Below are positions 42,562 to 52,200 of a DNA stretch of 64,000 nucleotides, piece by piece (the first letter of the stretch is position 1; every line of letters begins with the position of its first letter). Origin of the DNA: Pedobacter mucosus. GTDB taxonomy: Bacteria; Bacteroidota; Bacteroidia; Sphingobacteriales; Sphingobacteriaceae. The DNA is taken from assembly GCF_022200785.1 (NCBI RefSeq), contig NZ_CP087585.1, positions 1,550,001-1,614,000 of the forward strand, written 5' to 3'. The notes beneath the pieces were generated by a model. That model worked only from the letters and a program-made list of their open reading frames with translations, was not told where the DNA came from and made no database searches. Position numbers and translations under genes: made by a program.

Positions 42562-43718
42562 ACAGACCGTTAGAAGGCCTTTTAGTTTTAGAGTTCTGCC
42601 AATTTTTGGCCGGTCCTTCTGCGGGTTTAAAACTGGCAGATTTAGGGGCAAGGGTTATTAAAATAGAGCGACCAAAAACTGGTGATGCTTGTCGCCAGTT
42701 AGCTATAAAAAATCTTTTTATTGGTGATGATAGTTTGCTTTTCCATACCATCAACAGAAATAAAGAATCTTATGCAGCAGATTTAAAAAATCCGGAGGAT
42801 TTAGCAAGACTAAAAAAGCTGATCGCAAAAGCTGATATCATGACGCATAATTTTCGTCCGGGAGTGATGGAAAAAATTGGATTGGATTATGCGTCAGTTC
42901 AAATTATCAACCCAAAAATTATTTATGGCCTGGTAACGGGTTATGGTAATGAAGGACCGTGGAAGAATAAACCTGGTCAGGATTTATTAGTTCAGGCAGT
43001 TTCTGGATTAACATTTCTGTCGGGAAAAGACATTGATGGTCCTGTACCTTTTGGCTTATCTGTTTCGGATATTATGTGCGGAAATCACCTGGCGCAAGGT
43101 ATTATGGCAGCTTTAATAAAGAGAGCTAAAACCAATAAAGGTGTTTTGGTTGAGGTAAGTTTGTTAGAATCTATTTTGGATGTTCAGTTCGAAGTCCTGA
43201 CCACCTATTTAAATGATGGTGGAAAATTACCAGATAGAAGCGGTGCAAAAGGCAGTGCGCATGCTTATTTGAGTGCACCATATGGCTTTTATCAAACAAA
43301 AGATGGCCATTTAGCTCTAGCCATGGGAAATCTGCTGGACATATGTTCGATTATAAATTGTGACATTTCGGATTTATATATCGACCCAAGTTCAACTTTC
43401 GAAAACCGTGATAAGCTGATTGTTCGATTAGGAGAAACGTTTAAGACGCAAACAAATAAAAAATGGCTTGATTTGCTTGAAAGCCATGGAATCTGGTCTG
43501 CGGAGGTTCTAAATTATCAGTTAGCAACACAAGTGGATAGTTATAAAAAACTGGAGATTGAGCAAACTTTGACTTTAGAAGATGGGCTAAATATAAAAAC
43601 TACGGTTTGCCCGATTCGTTTAGATAACACCAAATTATTTGCTGCTAATCCAGCGCCAAAACTAGGTTTAAATACGCCAGACATAAATAAAGAATTTGAA
43701 TTAGAAATTACTACCTAA
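42558..43718 (+). CDS. Class III (CaiB/BaiF family) CoA-transferase, first copy
   Basis: This 386-residue cytoplasmic enzyme has the family III pattern: GLLVLEFCQFLAGPSAGLKL, LGARVIKIERP, NRNKESYAADLKNPE, ADIMTHNFRPGVMEKIGLDY, GYGNEGPWKNKPGQDLLVQA. Asp171 in GLSVSDIMCG occupies the place of the catalytic aspartate of formyl-CoA transferase. Such enzymes move CoA between carboxylic acids. It is a clear paralogue of the gene at 43888. Tandem family III pairs can form hetero-oligomers, as in succinyl-CoA:malate transferase, so the two may be one enzyme. Substrate unknown. The start overlaps the previous stop (ATGA). Confidence 0.9.
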   Translation: MNRPLEGLLVLEFCQFLAGPSAGLKLADLGARVIKIERPKTGDACRQLAIKNLFIGDDSLLFHTINRNKESYAADLKNPEDLARLKKLIAKADIMTHNFRPGVMEKIGLDYASVQIINPKIIYGLVTGYGNEGPWKNKPGQDLLVQAVSGLTFLSGKDIDGPVPFGLSVSDIMCGNHLAQGIMAALIKRAKTNKGVLVEVSLLESILDVQFEVLTTYLNDGGKLPDRSGAKGSAHAYLSAPYGFYQTKDGHLALAMGNLLDICSIINCDISDLYIDPSSTFENRDKLIVRLGETFKTQTNKKWLDLLESHGIWSAEVLNYQLATQVDSYKKLEIEQTLTLEDGLNIKTTVCPIRLDNTKLFAANPAPKLGLNTPDINKEFELEITT

Positions 43719-43724
43719 AACGTT

Positions 43725-43856
43725 TGTTGTTCTGAACATAGTAAAGGATCTGCAAGCGATGGAAATTACCGTAGATAAATTACGAAATCAGAATTGGGGT
43801 GTTAAGTAGGAATAGTGCTAATCGGTTAGGGATTCGTCCTTACACAGAGAATAACA
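43725..43856. repeat. Family C long palindromic repeat
   Basis: It shares TCTGAACATAGTAAAGGATC, CAAGCGATGGAAA and GTGCTAATCGGTT with the copy at 17060, in the same order. The right end is degraded (GATTCGTCC ... GAATAAC). It separates the two CoA-transferase genes. Confidence 0.75.
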
Positions 43857-43887
43857 GCAGAATTAGCGCATAATAAAAATATAAAAT

Positions 43888-45051
43888 ATGAAACCGCTTG
43901 AAGATTATTTAGTTATCGATTTTAGCCAGTTCCTATCTGGGCCATCTGCTAGTTTGCGTTTGGCAGATATGGGTGCTCGTGTAATCAAAATTGAACGTTT
44001 TGGCATCGGTGATATTTGCAGAACGCTCTATACTTCAAATTTGATTATGAATGGAGAATCGTCGGTTTTTCATGCCATAAATAGAAATAAAGAGAGTTTT
44101 GAAGTCGATTTGAAGAACTTAGAAGATTGCGAAATGGTTCGCGAGCTGCTTAAAAAAGCGGATGTAATGATTCATAACTTCCGCCCAGGTGTAATGGAGC
44201 GTTTGGGTTTCGATTATCCATCGGTAACAGCTTTAAATCCAACGATTATTTATGCTGAAGTTTCTGGCTACGGAAATGTTGGCGATTGGAAAAATAAACC
44301 TGGTCAGGATTTGCTTTTACAATCCATTACGGGCTTAACTTCCTTAACAGGAAATGCCGACAGCGGACCAATTGCAATGGGTTTATCAATTGTTGATATG
44401 CTAGCCGGAGCACATTTAGCGCAAGGAATTTTAGCTTGTTTATATCGCAAAGCAATTAAAAATGAAGGTGGTTTCGTACAGGTAAGCATGTTAGAATCAG
44501 CATACGATTTTCAATTTGAAACCATTACAACCTTCATGAATGATGGCGGTTGCTTGCCAGAACGCTCACAAAGCAATAATGCCAATGCTTATTTGGGTGC
44601 ACCTTATGGAATATATCAAACAGAAAACGGATATTTAGCATTGGCAATGGGCTCAATTTCACAATTGGGTAATTTATTGGCTTGCGAGAAATTAGAAGAT
44701 TATCCGGAAGTTAAGGATGCATTTGATAAACGCGACGAAATAAAGGCTATTTTGGCCGAACATCTTTTATCAAATTCAACAGAAAACTGGCTTTCGATAT
44801 TAGAGCCTGCTGATATTTGGTGTGCCGATGTGCTTAATTGGAATGCTTTAATGGATCATGATGGTTTTAAAGTATTAAACATGATTCAGGAAGTTGAAAT
44901 GATCGATGGCTACAAATACAGAACCACAAGATGCCCAATTCGCATTGATGGCGAACTACTTATTTCATCAAAAGGTTCACCAAAATTAGGGCAGGATAAT
45001 GAAAAAATTATCAAAGAATTTATAACACAGAATACAATTGCAAATGCATAA
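43888..45051 (+). CDS. Class III (CaiB/BaiF family) CoA-transferase, second copy
   Basis: This 387-residue enzyme is similar along its whole length to the product of 42558: YLVIDFSQFLSGPSASLRL, MGARVIKIERF, NRNKESFEVDLKN, HNFRPGVMERLGFDY, GYGNVGDWKNKPGQDLLLQ and, at the active site, GLSIVDMLAG with Asp170. The matching aspartate in both copies argues that both are active or that both shape one site. The pair was split by a repeat. Its 3' end overlaps the second binding-protein gene by eight bases, so synthesis of the two is coupled. The acyl substrate is unknown. Confidence 0.9.
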   Translation: MKPLEDYLVIDFSQFLSGPSASLRLADMGARVIKIERFGIGDICRTLYTSNLIMNGESSVFHAINRNKESFEVDLKNLEDCEMVRELLKKADVMIHNFRPGVMERLGFDYPSVTALNPTIIYAEVSGYGNVGDWKNKPGQDLLLQSITGLTSLTGNADSGPIAMGLSIVDMLAGAHLAQGILACLYRKAIKNEGGFVQVSMLESAYDFQFETITTFMNDGGCLPERSQSNNANAYLGAPYGIYQTENGYLALAMGSISQLGNLLACEKLEDYPEVKDAFDKRDEIKAILAEHLLSNSTENWLSILEPADIWCADVLNWNALMDHDGFKVLNMIQEVEMIDGYKYRTTRCPIRIDGELLISSKGSPKLGQDNEKIIKEFITQNTIANA

Positions 45052-46282
45052 CCAAGTAGAAACTTTTAAAATAGCCGTTCGCAAATTTGCCCCTTTTGAA
45101 TCTGCCATGCAGAAATGCTGGGATAAATATTGCGAATTTTCGGGTTGTAATTTAAAAATGGAAATGGTAGTGATGGATTTGCATGAGCTTTACCACGCTA
45201 CAATTACCAATAAAGGTTTGGCGAATGGCGATTTTGATATTGCACACATCAGTACGGATTGGGTTTACGAAGGTTATGCTAATCAGGATTTCGAAATTTT
45301 AAACCCATATATTAATAACAACCGACCAGATAATTTCCCCGAAGGGTGGAGCAAATCTCTTTTGGGTTTACAGCGTTTTGGTTGGGAAGTTGTTGGCTTG
45401 CCATTTCATGATGGACCTGAATGTTTAATTTATAGGAAAGATCTATTTGAAAATGAGATCGAAAAAGCCAATTTTCGTAATCAGTTTGGGAAGGATTTAA
45501 CAGTACCAAAAACCTGGGAAGATTTTCATCAAATTGCACAATTTTTTAATCGTCCTGCCGATAACTTGTATGGAAGCATTTTCGCTTGTTATCCTGACGG
45601 CCATAATACGGTTTTCGACTTCTGCCTTCAATTATGGACGAGAGGCGGAACTTTGGTTGATAAACAAGGATTTATAAATATCGATTCTCAGGCTGCGATT
45701 GACGGTTTAAATTTTTATAGAACCATTGTAAAGGATAGTACTGCCGTTCATCCAAAATCTGCTGAATTTGATTCTGTTGCTGCAGGAATAGCATTTTCCA
45801 AAGGCGAAGCGGCCATGATGATCAATTGGTTCGGCTTCGCAACCATGTGCGAAGTGGATGTAGAATCAAAGGTTAAAGGTAAAATAGATGTGGAATTGTT
45901 GCCGTCTGCTATTGGCGAAAAATCTGCTTCACTAAATGTTTACTGGCTTTATACCATTGCGAAAGGAAGTAAAAATGCAGCTGTTGCCTATAATTTTCTT
46001 CGCTTTGCTTTAACTGAGGAGCAGGATAAACAGCTTACGCTTGAAGGCGGAATCGGTTGTAGAACATCCACTTGGAATAACGCGGAGGTGAATGAAATTA
46101 TTCCATATTATCATAAATTAGCACCGTTACATGAGGTAGCGTATATGTTGCCGCAGAAGAAAAATTGGTCTGAAATTGCAGCAATAATAGATAAAATGGT
46201 TTTAAATGCTTTGACATCTGATAGGCAAACTGAAGAATTAATTCAGCATGCAGAGGCGCAAATTAATGAAATAGATAAATGA
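45044..46282 (+). CDS. Second solute-binding-protein-like protein without signal peptide
   Basis: The frame can begin at TTG 45038, but ATG 45044 is preferred (412 residues). Family 1 binding-protein features: ETFKIAVRKFAPFESAM, DFDIAHISTDWVYEG, GWEVVGLPFHDGPECLIYRKD, VPKTWEDFHQIAQFF, FSKGEAAMMINWFG and AAVAYNFLRFALTEEQD. As in the protein at 41401, there is no export signal and no permease in the window. It overlaps the CoA-transferase gene upstream and the oxidoreductase gene downstream by four bases. The protein is probably cytoplasmic and part of the same pathway. Alternatives are loss of export or a misplaced start, but the N terminus begins at the first core strand. Confidence 0.78.
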   Translation: MHNQVETFKIAVRKFAPFESAMQKCWDKYCEFSGCNLKMEMVVMDLHELYHATITNKGLANGDFDIAHISTDWVYEGYANQDFEILNPYINNNRPDNFPEGWSKSLLGLQRFGWEVVGLPFHDGPECLIYRKDLFENEIEKANFRNQFGKDLTVPKTWEDFHQIAQFFNRPADNLYGSIFACYPDGHNTVFDFCLQLWTRGGTLVDKQGFINIDSQAAIDGLNFYRTIVKDSTAVHPKSAEFDSVAAGIAFSKGEAAMMINWFGFATMCEVDVESKVKGKIDVELLPSAIGEKSASLNVYWLYTIAKGSKNAAVAYNFLRFALTEEQDKQLTLEGGIGCRTSTWNNAEVNEIIPYYHKLAPLHEVAYMLPQKKNWSEIAAIIDKMVLNALTSDRQTEELIQHAEAQINEIDK

Positions 46283-47355
46283 GTATTGAGATAAAATATA
46301 AGCCTGAACTTCCAAATACAAAACAGCCTATCATTATTATTGGTGCCGGTGGAATTGTAGCTGATGCCCATCTTCCTGCTTATAAAATTGCAGGTTTTGA
46401 AGTTCATGGAATTGTTAACAGAACTAAAGAACGGGCAAAGAAATTGGCTGATGCTTTCGGAATTCCAAATGTTTACGATTCGGTTGCCGAAGCTGTAAAA
46501 TTAGCGCCAAAAAATGTGGTATATGATTTAACAATCATGCCTGAACAATATATTGAAACGCTAAATCAGCTACCTGATGGAAGTGCAGTATTGATTCAGA
46601 AACCTATGGGTGATGATTTTTTACAGGCGAAAGAAATTCTATCACTCTGTGAAAAGAAAAATTTAAAAGCAGCAATAAACTTTCAACTGCGATTTGCACC
46701 ATTTGTAAGTGCTGCAAAATACTTAATTGATCAAGGCTTAATTGGCCAATTGTATGATATGGAAGTTCGGGTTACGATTAAAACACCCTGGGAAATTTTC
46801 CCGCATGTAATTATTCATCCTCGACTGGAGATTCAATACCACAGTATTCATTATGTTGATTTAATTCGTTCATTTTTAGGTAACCCTATAAGTGTTTTAG
46901 CAAAAACTTTAAAACATCCAGCCAAAAATTTGTCATCTTCCCGTTCGACTATTTTGCTCGATTACGGCGACACCATGCATGCAGTAATCAACACCAATCA
47001 TGATCATGATTTTGGTGCAAAGCATCAGGAAAGTTATATTAAATGGGAGGGAACTAAAGGTGCAATTGTAGCTAAAATCGGTTTATTAATGGATTATCCT
47101 AACGGAGTACCTGACGTTTTCGAATATTGTATAATCGAAGATGGTAAAGACCCAAAATGGGAAACTGTAAAATTAGAAGGTTCTTGGTTTCCTGAAGCAT
47201 TTATTGGGACAATGGCAAATTTAATGCGGTTTAATGAGGGCTCAACTGACGTTTTGCATACCAGCGTTCAAGATGTGATTCAAACAATGGCAGTTGTAGA
47301 AAGTGCTTATCAATCGAGTGATGTTGGGGGGTTAAGGTTAGTGACAAATAAGTAA
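46279..47355 (+). CDS. Gfo/Idh/MocA family oxidoreductase of the CoA-transferase module
   Basis: This 358-residue cytoplasmic enzyme has a Rossmann fold (PIIIIGAGGIVADAHLPAY, VHGIVNRTKERAKKLADAF), the Lys-Pro motif in LIQKPMGDDF, and a C-terminal domain with INFQLRFAPF and IQYHSIHYVDLIRSFLGNP, where the histidines fit the usual catalytic region. It would oxidise or reduce a sugar-like compound with NAD(P). The start overlaps the upstream stop by four bases (ATGA), so it is firmly tied to the binding-protein and CoA-transferase genes. It differs clearly from the similar enzyme at 24910. Confidence 0.82.
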   Translation: MSIEIKYKPELPNTKQPIIIIGAGGIVADAHLPAYKIAGFEVHGIVNRTKERAKKLADAFGIPNVYDSVAEAVKLAPKNVVYDLTIMPEQYIETLNQLPDGSAVLIQKPMGDDFLQAKEILSLCEKKNLKAAINFQLRFAPFVSAAKYLIDQGLIGQLYDMEVRVTIKTPWEIFPHVIIHPRLEIQYHSIHYVDLIRSFLGNPISVLAKTLKHPAKNLSSSRSTILLDYGDTMHAVINTNHDHDFGAKHQESYIKWEGTKGAIVAKIGLLMDYPNGVPDVFEYCIIEDGKDPKWETVKLEGSWFPEAFIGTMANLMRFNEGSTDVLHTSVQDVIQTMAVVESAYQSSDVGGLRLVTNK

Positions 47356-47357
47356 GT

Positions 47358-47452
47358 CGTCATTGCGAGGCAGGGAGTGAGCGAGCCGAAGCAATCTGTT
47401 TTATAAGAGAGATTGCTTCGTTTCGATGAAAAATCGAAAACTCGCAATGACG
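47358..47452. repeat. Family A palindromic repeat
   Basis: The left half is CGTCATTGCGAGGCAGGGAG ... GAAGCAATCT and the right half is AGATTGCTTCGTTTCG ... CTCGCAATGACG. It is a full copy between the oxidoreductase and MaoC genes. Confidence 0.87.
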
Positions 47453-47476
47453 GAATTTTAAACATAAATTATAAGA

Positions 47477-47917
47477 ATGTATTTCAAATCAACATTTTTT
47501 GAAGATTATCAATTAGAAGATAAACGTATAACCTTAGGTCGTACGATAACAGAAACGGATTTTGTAGTTCATGCAGGTCATACAGGCGATTTTTTTCCTC
47601 ACCATATGGATGCCGAGTGGTGTGCAACACAACCTTTCAAACAACGAATTGCGCATGGAACAATGATTTTCAGTATCGGAATTGGTTTGACAGCTTCCGA
47701 AATTAATCCCGAAGCCATGTCTAAAGGATACGATAAACTGCGTTTTGTAAAACCAGTTTTTATCGGCGATACCATTCATTCGGAGGTTACAATATCTAAT
47801 AAATCAGAAGCCAAAAAACCAGAATACGGAACAGTAACCGAGCATGTACAAATCATTAACCAAAAAGGAGAAGTGGTACTCGTTTGCGACCATTTACTCG
47901 TGGTGAAGAAAAAGTAA
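47477..47917 (+). CDS. MaoC-like hydratase/dehydratase (hotdog fold)
   Basis: This 146-residue protein has the hydratase-2 signature of MaoC enzymes: [20 protein letters not shown], with Asp and His of the active site, then [18 protein letters not shown] and [20 protein letters not shown]. These enzymes add or remove water at a 2-enoyl-CoA. Its place after two CoA-transferases and an oxidoreductase supports a pathway that activates an acid as a CoA ester and then hydrates or dehydrates it. The substrate is unknown. It is cytoplasmic. A repeat separates it from the upstream gene, so its expression may be only partly linked. Confidence 0.88.
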   Translation: MYFKSTFFEDYQLEDKRITLGRTITETDFVVHAGHTGDFFPHHMDAEWCATQPFKQRIAHGTMIFSIGIGLTASEINPEAMSKGYDKLRFVKPVFIGDTIHSEVTISNKSEAKKPEYGTVTEHVQIINQKGEVVLVCDHLLVVKKK

Positions 47918-47995
47918 CTAAAGCGGATGACAAATAAGATGGCAATCTTTTTTGCTATTTAAAGATCAAGAGCAACACAAATAAAACCAAATATA

Positions 47996-49285
47996 ATGAA
48001 CCACAACACACAGCCAGAAATCATTGCAGAAGGAGATCCTTCATCAGGAAAAAAATATTTATTGCCTTTTATATTGGTTATAAGCCTATTTTTTCTTTGG
48101 GGAATGGCCCACAACTTAGATTCAATATTAATTCCGCACTTAAAAAAAGCATGTAATTTAAGTAACAGTCAATCTACTTTAATTGATACCTCTGTGTTTC
48201 TTGCTTACTTTTTAATGGCGATCCCGGCAGGGATACTTCTAAAACGTTTTGGCTATAAATCTACAATGATTACGGGTTTATTGGCTTTTGCTTTTGGCGC
48301 ATTCTTGTTCGTTCCGGCAGCAAATAATTTATCTTACATCACCTTTTTAATCGCACTTTTTATTATTGGATGTGGCTTAACTTTATTAGAAACTTCTGCA
48401 AATCCATATGCAACTATATTAGGAGATCCTGATAAGGCAGCTTGGAGACTAAATCTTGCAGCAACATTTAACGGCTTAGCAGCACCTTTAGCCACTATAG
48501 TTGGTCGATTTATCCTTTCAGGGAAGTCGCATACTAAGGATGAGTTGGCAGCAATGTCAGAAACCGTAAGAAATAATTATTTCCTAACTGAGGCGTCTAC
48601 CGTAAAAACGCCCTACATTATTTTAGGAACAATTTTAGTTTTGGTTGCGGTACTTTTCTATTTTATGAAACTGCCTGAAGTGAAAACAATTAGCAAGGAT
48701 GGCATTTCAAAAGGTAGTTTTTTAGGCGCTCTAAAACATAAACATTTAAGATGGGCGGTTATTGCGCAGTTTTTTTATGTCGGCGCACAAGTTTGTGTCA
48801 CCAGTTTTTTCATCAGGGCGGCACAACAAGCCGGTGGCTTTGATGAGTATACCGCTTTAAATTATTTAGGGTTATATGGAACTTTATTCTTAGTCGGCCG
48901 CTTCGTTGGCACAGCGTTACTTCGCTATATCGCATCAAATAAATTACTATCAATTTATGCAATAATCTCTGTTCTACTCAGCATCGTGGCCATTACAGGC
49001 GATGGAGTAGTGGTTGTTTATGCACTTGGCGGACTTGGATTTTTTATGTCGATTATGTTCCCTACAATTTTTGCTTTAGGCATTGATGGAATCGGCGACG
49101 ATACAAAACCAGGATCATCCTGGTTAATTATGTCTATTGTAGGCGGTGCAATTTTGCCATTTGGTATGGGAACATTGATAGATAAATACGGAGATAATAT
49201 ACAAATCGGTTATAGTATTCCCTTAGTTTGTTATCTAATTATTCTATATTTTGGGCTTAGAGGCTATAAAATCGCTACTAAATAA
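47996..49285 (+). CDS. MFS sugar permease, L-fucose:H+ symporter (FucP) type
   Basis: This 429-residue protein has 12 predicted membrane segments. It matches the FucP group: LFFLWGMAHNLDSILIPHLK, AYFLMAIPAGILLKRFGYKS, GCGLTLLETSANPYATILGD, LNLAATFNGLAAPLATIVG, and LGGLGFFMSIMFPTIFALGI. FucP-type carriers import L-fucose or other neutral hexoses with protons. In this setting L-rhamnose, another deoxy sugar or a sugar acid is plausible. It ends the CoA-transferase module and overlaps the GH106 gene by one base, linking import to rhamnose release. Confidence 0.86.
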   Translation: MNHNTQPEIIAEGDPSSGKKYLLPFILVISLFFLWGMAHNLDSILIPHLKKACNLSNSQSTLIDTSVFLAYFLMAIPAGILLKRFGYKSTMITGLLAFAFGAFLFVPAANNLSYITFLIALFIIGCGLTLLETSANPYATILGDPDKAAWRLNLAATFNGLAAPLATIVGRFILSGKSHTKDELAAMSETVRNNYFLTEASTVKTPYIILGTILVLVAVLFYFMKLPEVKTISKDGISKGSFLGALKHKHLRWAVIAQFFYVGAQVCVTSFFIRAAQQAGGFDEYTALNYLGLYGTLFLVGRFVGTALLRYIASNKLLSIYAIISVLLSIVAITGDGVVVVYALGGLGFFMSIMFPTIFALGIDGIGDDTKPGSSWLIMSIVGGAILPFGMGTLIDKYGDNIQIGYSIPLVCYLIILYFGLRGYKIATK

Positions 49286-52200
49286 TGAAGATTTTAAAAT
49301 TCACCAAGCTTTTCTTTTTCTTAATGCTGATCAGTTTTAGCTTCTCAGCAAGCGTTTTTGCACAACAAAATGAGAATGCAAAACCTTGGGTTTTTTGGTA
49401 TTGGGTTAAAGGAGCAGTTTCAAAAGCAGGAATAACCGCCGATTTAGAGGCAATGAAAACGAATGGAATTGCTGGCGCCTATTTAATGAGTATTCAAGGG
49501 CCAGATAAAACTCCCGTTTATAATCCTCCTGCCGTTCAACTTACGCCCGAATGGTGGAAGATGGTCGAGTTTGCCATGTCGGAAGCCAAACGGTTGAATG
49601 TTAAGCTCGGAATGCATGTGAGCGATGGATTTGCTTTAGCTGGCGGACCTTGGATTACTCCTGATCTATCGATGCAAAAAGTGGTTTGGTCGAAGTTAGT
49701 GGTGAATAGTTCCACTGCGATAATCACTTTACCTCAACCAGAATCAAAAGAAAATTATTATAAAGATATTGCAGTTTACGCTTATCCATCACCATCGGGT
49801 GAAGGTGTTTCTACAAGAACCATTATCCCAAAAATTACTGCAAGTAATGGTACGGATGCAACAGGTTTGATTAAACCTGGAAACAAAGTGAATTTTGGTT
49901 CAAACGAACCATGTTATATCCAATATGAGTTTGAAAAACCTTTCACTTGCCGAACCATAACGATAAAAATTAATGGTAATAATTACCAGGCGCAAAGATT
50001 GGCCATTGAAGTAAGTAATGACGGTAAAACATATCGTTCTATTGGCAGATTAGAATCGCCAAGGCATGGTTGGCAGGATACAGATGAAGATGTAACACAT
50101 TCAATCGTTCCTACTACCGCTAAGTTTTTTAGGTTTATTTATGATAAAAAAGGCTCAGAACCTGGTGCTGAAGATTTAGATGCAGCCAAATGGAAACCAT
50201 CTTTAAAATTGATTAACCTTGAACTGTCTTCGGAGGCAAAAATTAATCAGTATGAAGGAAAAAATGGTTCAGTTTGGAGAGTGAGCAAAAGAAGTATTGC
50301 AGCTGAAATTGTAAACGATGCAAGTATTCCATTAAATAAAATAATTAATTTATCAACTAAGTTAAATCCTGATGGAACACTTAATTGGAAGGCACCAAAT
50401 GGAAATTGGATAATTTTGCGTGTTGGACATACTTCTACTGGTCATACAAACGCAACAGGCGGTGGTGGCGCAGGTTTAGAATGTGATAAGTTTAACGCGG
50501 AAGCGATCAAGCTTCAATTTAACAGCTGGTATGGTGAAGCGCTAAAGCATGGCGGACCGGATATTGCGAAAAAAGTGCTGAGTGTTTTCCATGTAGATAG
50601 TTGGGAATGTGGTAGTCAGAATTGGTCTTCGGTATTTAAAGCAGAATTTTTAAAACGCAGAGGTTATGATATAACGCCATATTTACCCATCATGACTGGC
50701 CTTCCTGTGGAAAGTGCTGCTACTTCCGAGAACTTTTTATATGATGTTCGAAAAACCATTTCGGAACTTGTGGTGGATAAATTCTATAAAACCCTTGCCG
50801 ATTTAGCTAAAGAAAAAGGCGTCACTTTTACTGCTGAAAGCATTGCACCAACTATGCTAAGCGATGGCTTAATGCATTACAAAATGGTTGATGTGCCAAT
50901 GGGAGAATTCTGGCTAAACAGTCCAACGCATGATAAGCCAAATGATATGTTGGATGCCATTTCAGGCGCACATATTTACGGAAAAAACATTATTCAGGCA
51001 GAAGCTTTTACTACCGTTCGTATGGATTGGAATGAAAGTCCGGCGAACATGAAAACTTTGCAGGATAGAAATTATGCCCTGGGGATAAACAAACTGGTAT
51101 ACCATGTTTTTACGCATAATCCATGGTTGGATAGAAAACCCGGAATGACTTTAGATGGTGTTGGTTTGTACTTTCAACGCGACCAAACCTGGTGGAAACA
51201 AGGAAAAGCTTGGATTGAGTATGCTGAAAGAACTCAAAATTTATTACAACAAGGAAAACCTGTTGTGGATATTGCCGTTTTTACGGGTGAAGAATTACCT
51301 CGCCGTTCGGTTTTGCCAGATCGGTTAGTGGAAACTTTACCAGGAATTTTCGGTAATGACGTTGTCGAATCTGAAAGGAAACGTTTGGACAATATCGGTG
51401 AACCATTAAGACAAATTCCTGCAGGGGTAACACATTCAGCAAACATGGCCGATCCAGAAAACTGGGTAAATCCCTTACGTGGTTATGCTTACGATAGTTT
51501 CAATCCAGATGTTTTAAATACTGCTACCGTTAAAAACGGAGAGGTGGTATTTAAAAGTGGTGCAAATTATAAGCTACTGGTAATTCCTGGAAAGATGAAA
51601 ATGAACCCGAATTTCCAGTACATGAGTTATGAAACAATTAAAAAGCTTTCAGCATTGATTAAAGCAGGAGCGAAGGTTATTGTAGCAGATAAACCTTTGT
51701 ATCAAATTGGTTTGAAGCAAGTAAGTAAGGCGGAGTTTGATAAAGCGGTTAGCGAAATTTGGGGAGGAAGTTTTAGTAGTGTTTATAATGATATCCACCC
51801 TATTTACATTAAAAATTTAGGTAAAGGAATAATTTATAAAGCACCATATTATGGAGAAAGCTTTCAGAGAATGAATTTACTAGCTGATTTTTATGCGGTA
51901 GAAGGACAACCTAAACAAGCAGATGAAATAGCCTTTGCTCATCGGAAATCTGCAGAAAAGGATATTTATTTTATCTCAAATCAAAAAAATGTGGAAAGAC
52001 TTATTCATGCCTCTTTTAGAGTTTCTAGTAAAATTCCAGAATTTTATGATGCAGTGAGTAATCAAAAAATCGCCGCAAGAGAATGGAAAATATCAAATGG
52101 TAGAACAACTTTGAAGATGGAACTAAAACCTCAGCAATCCATTTTTGTAATCTTCGAAAAGTCAACTAAACAAACTCAATCAAGTAAAGGAATTAATTGG

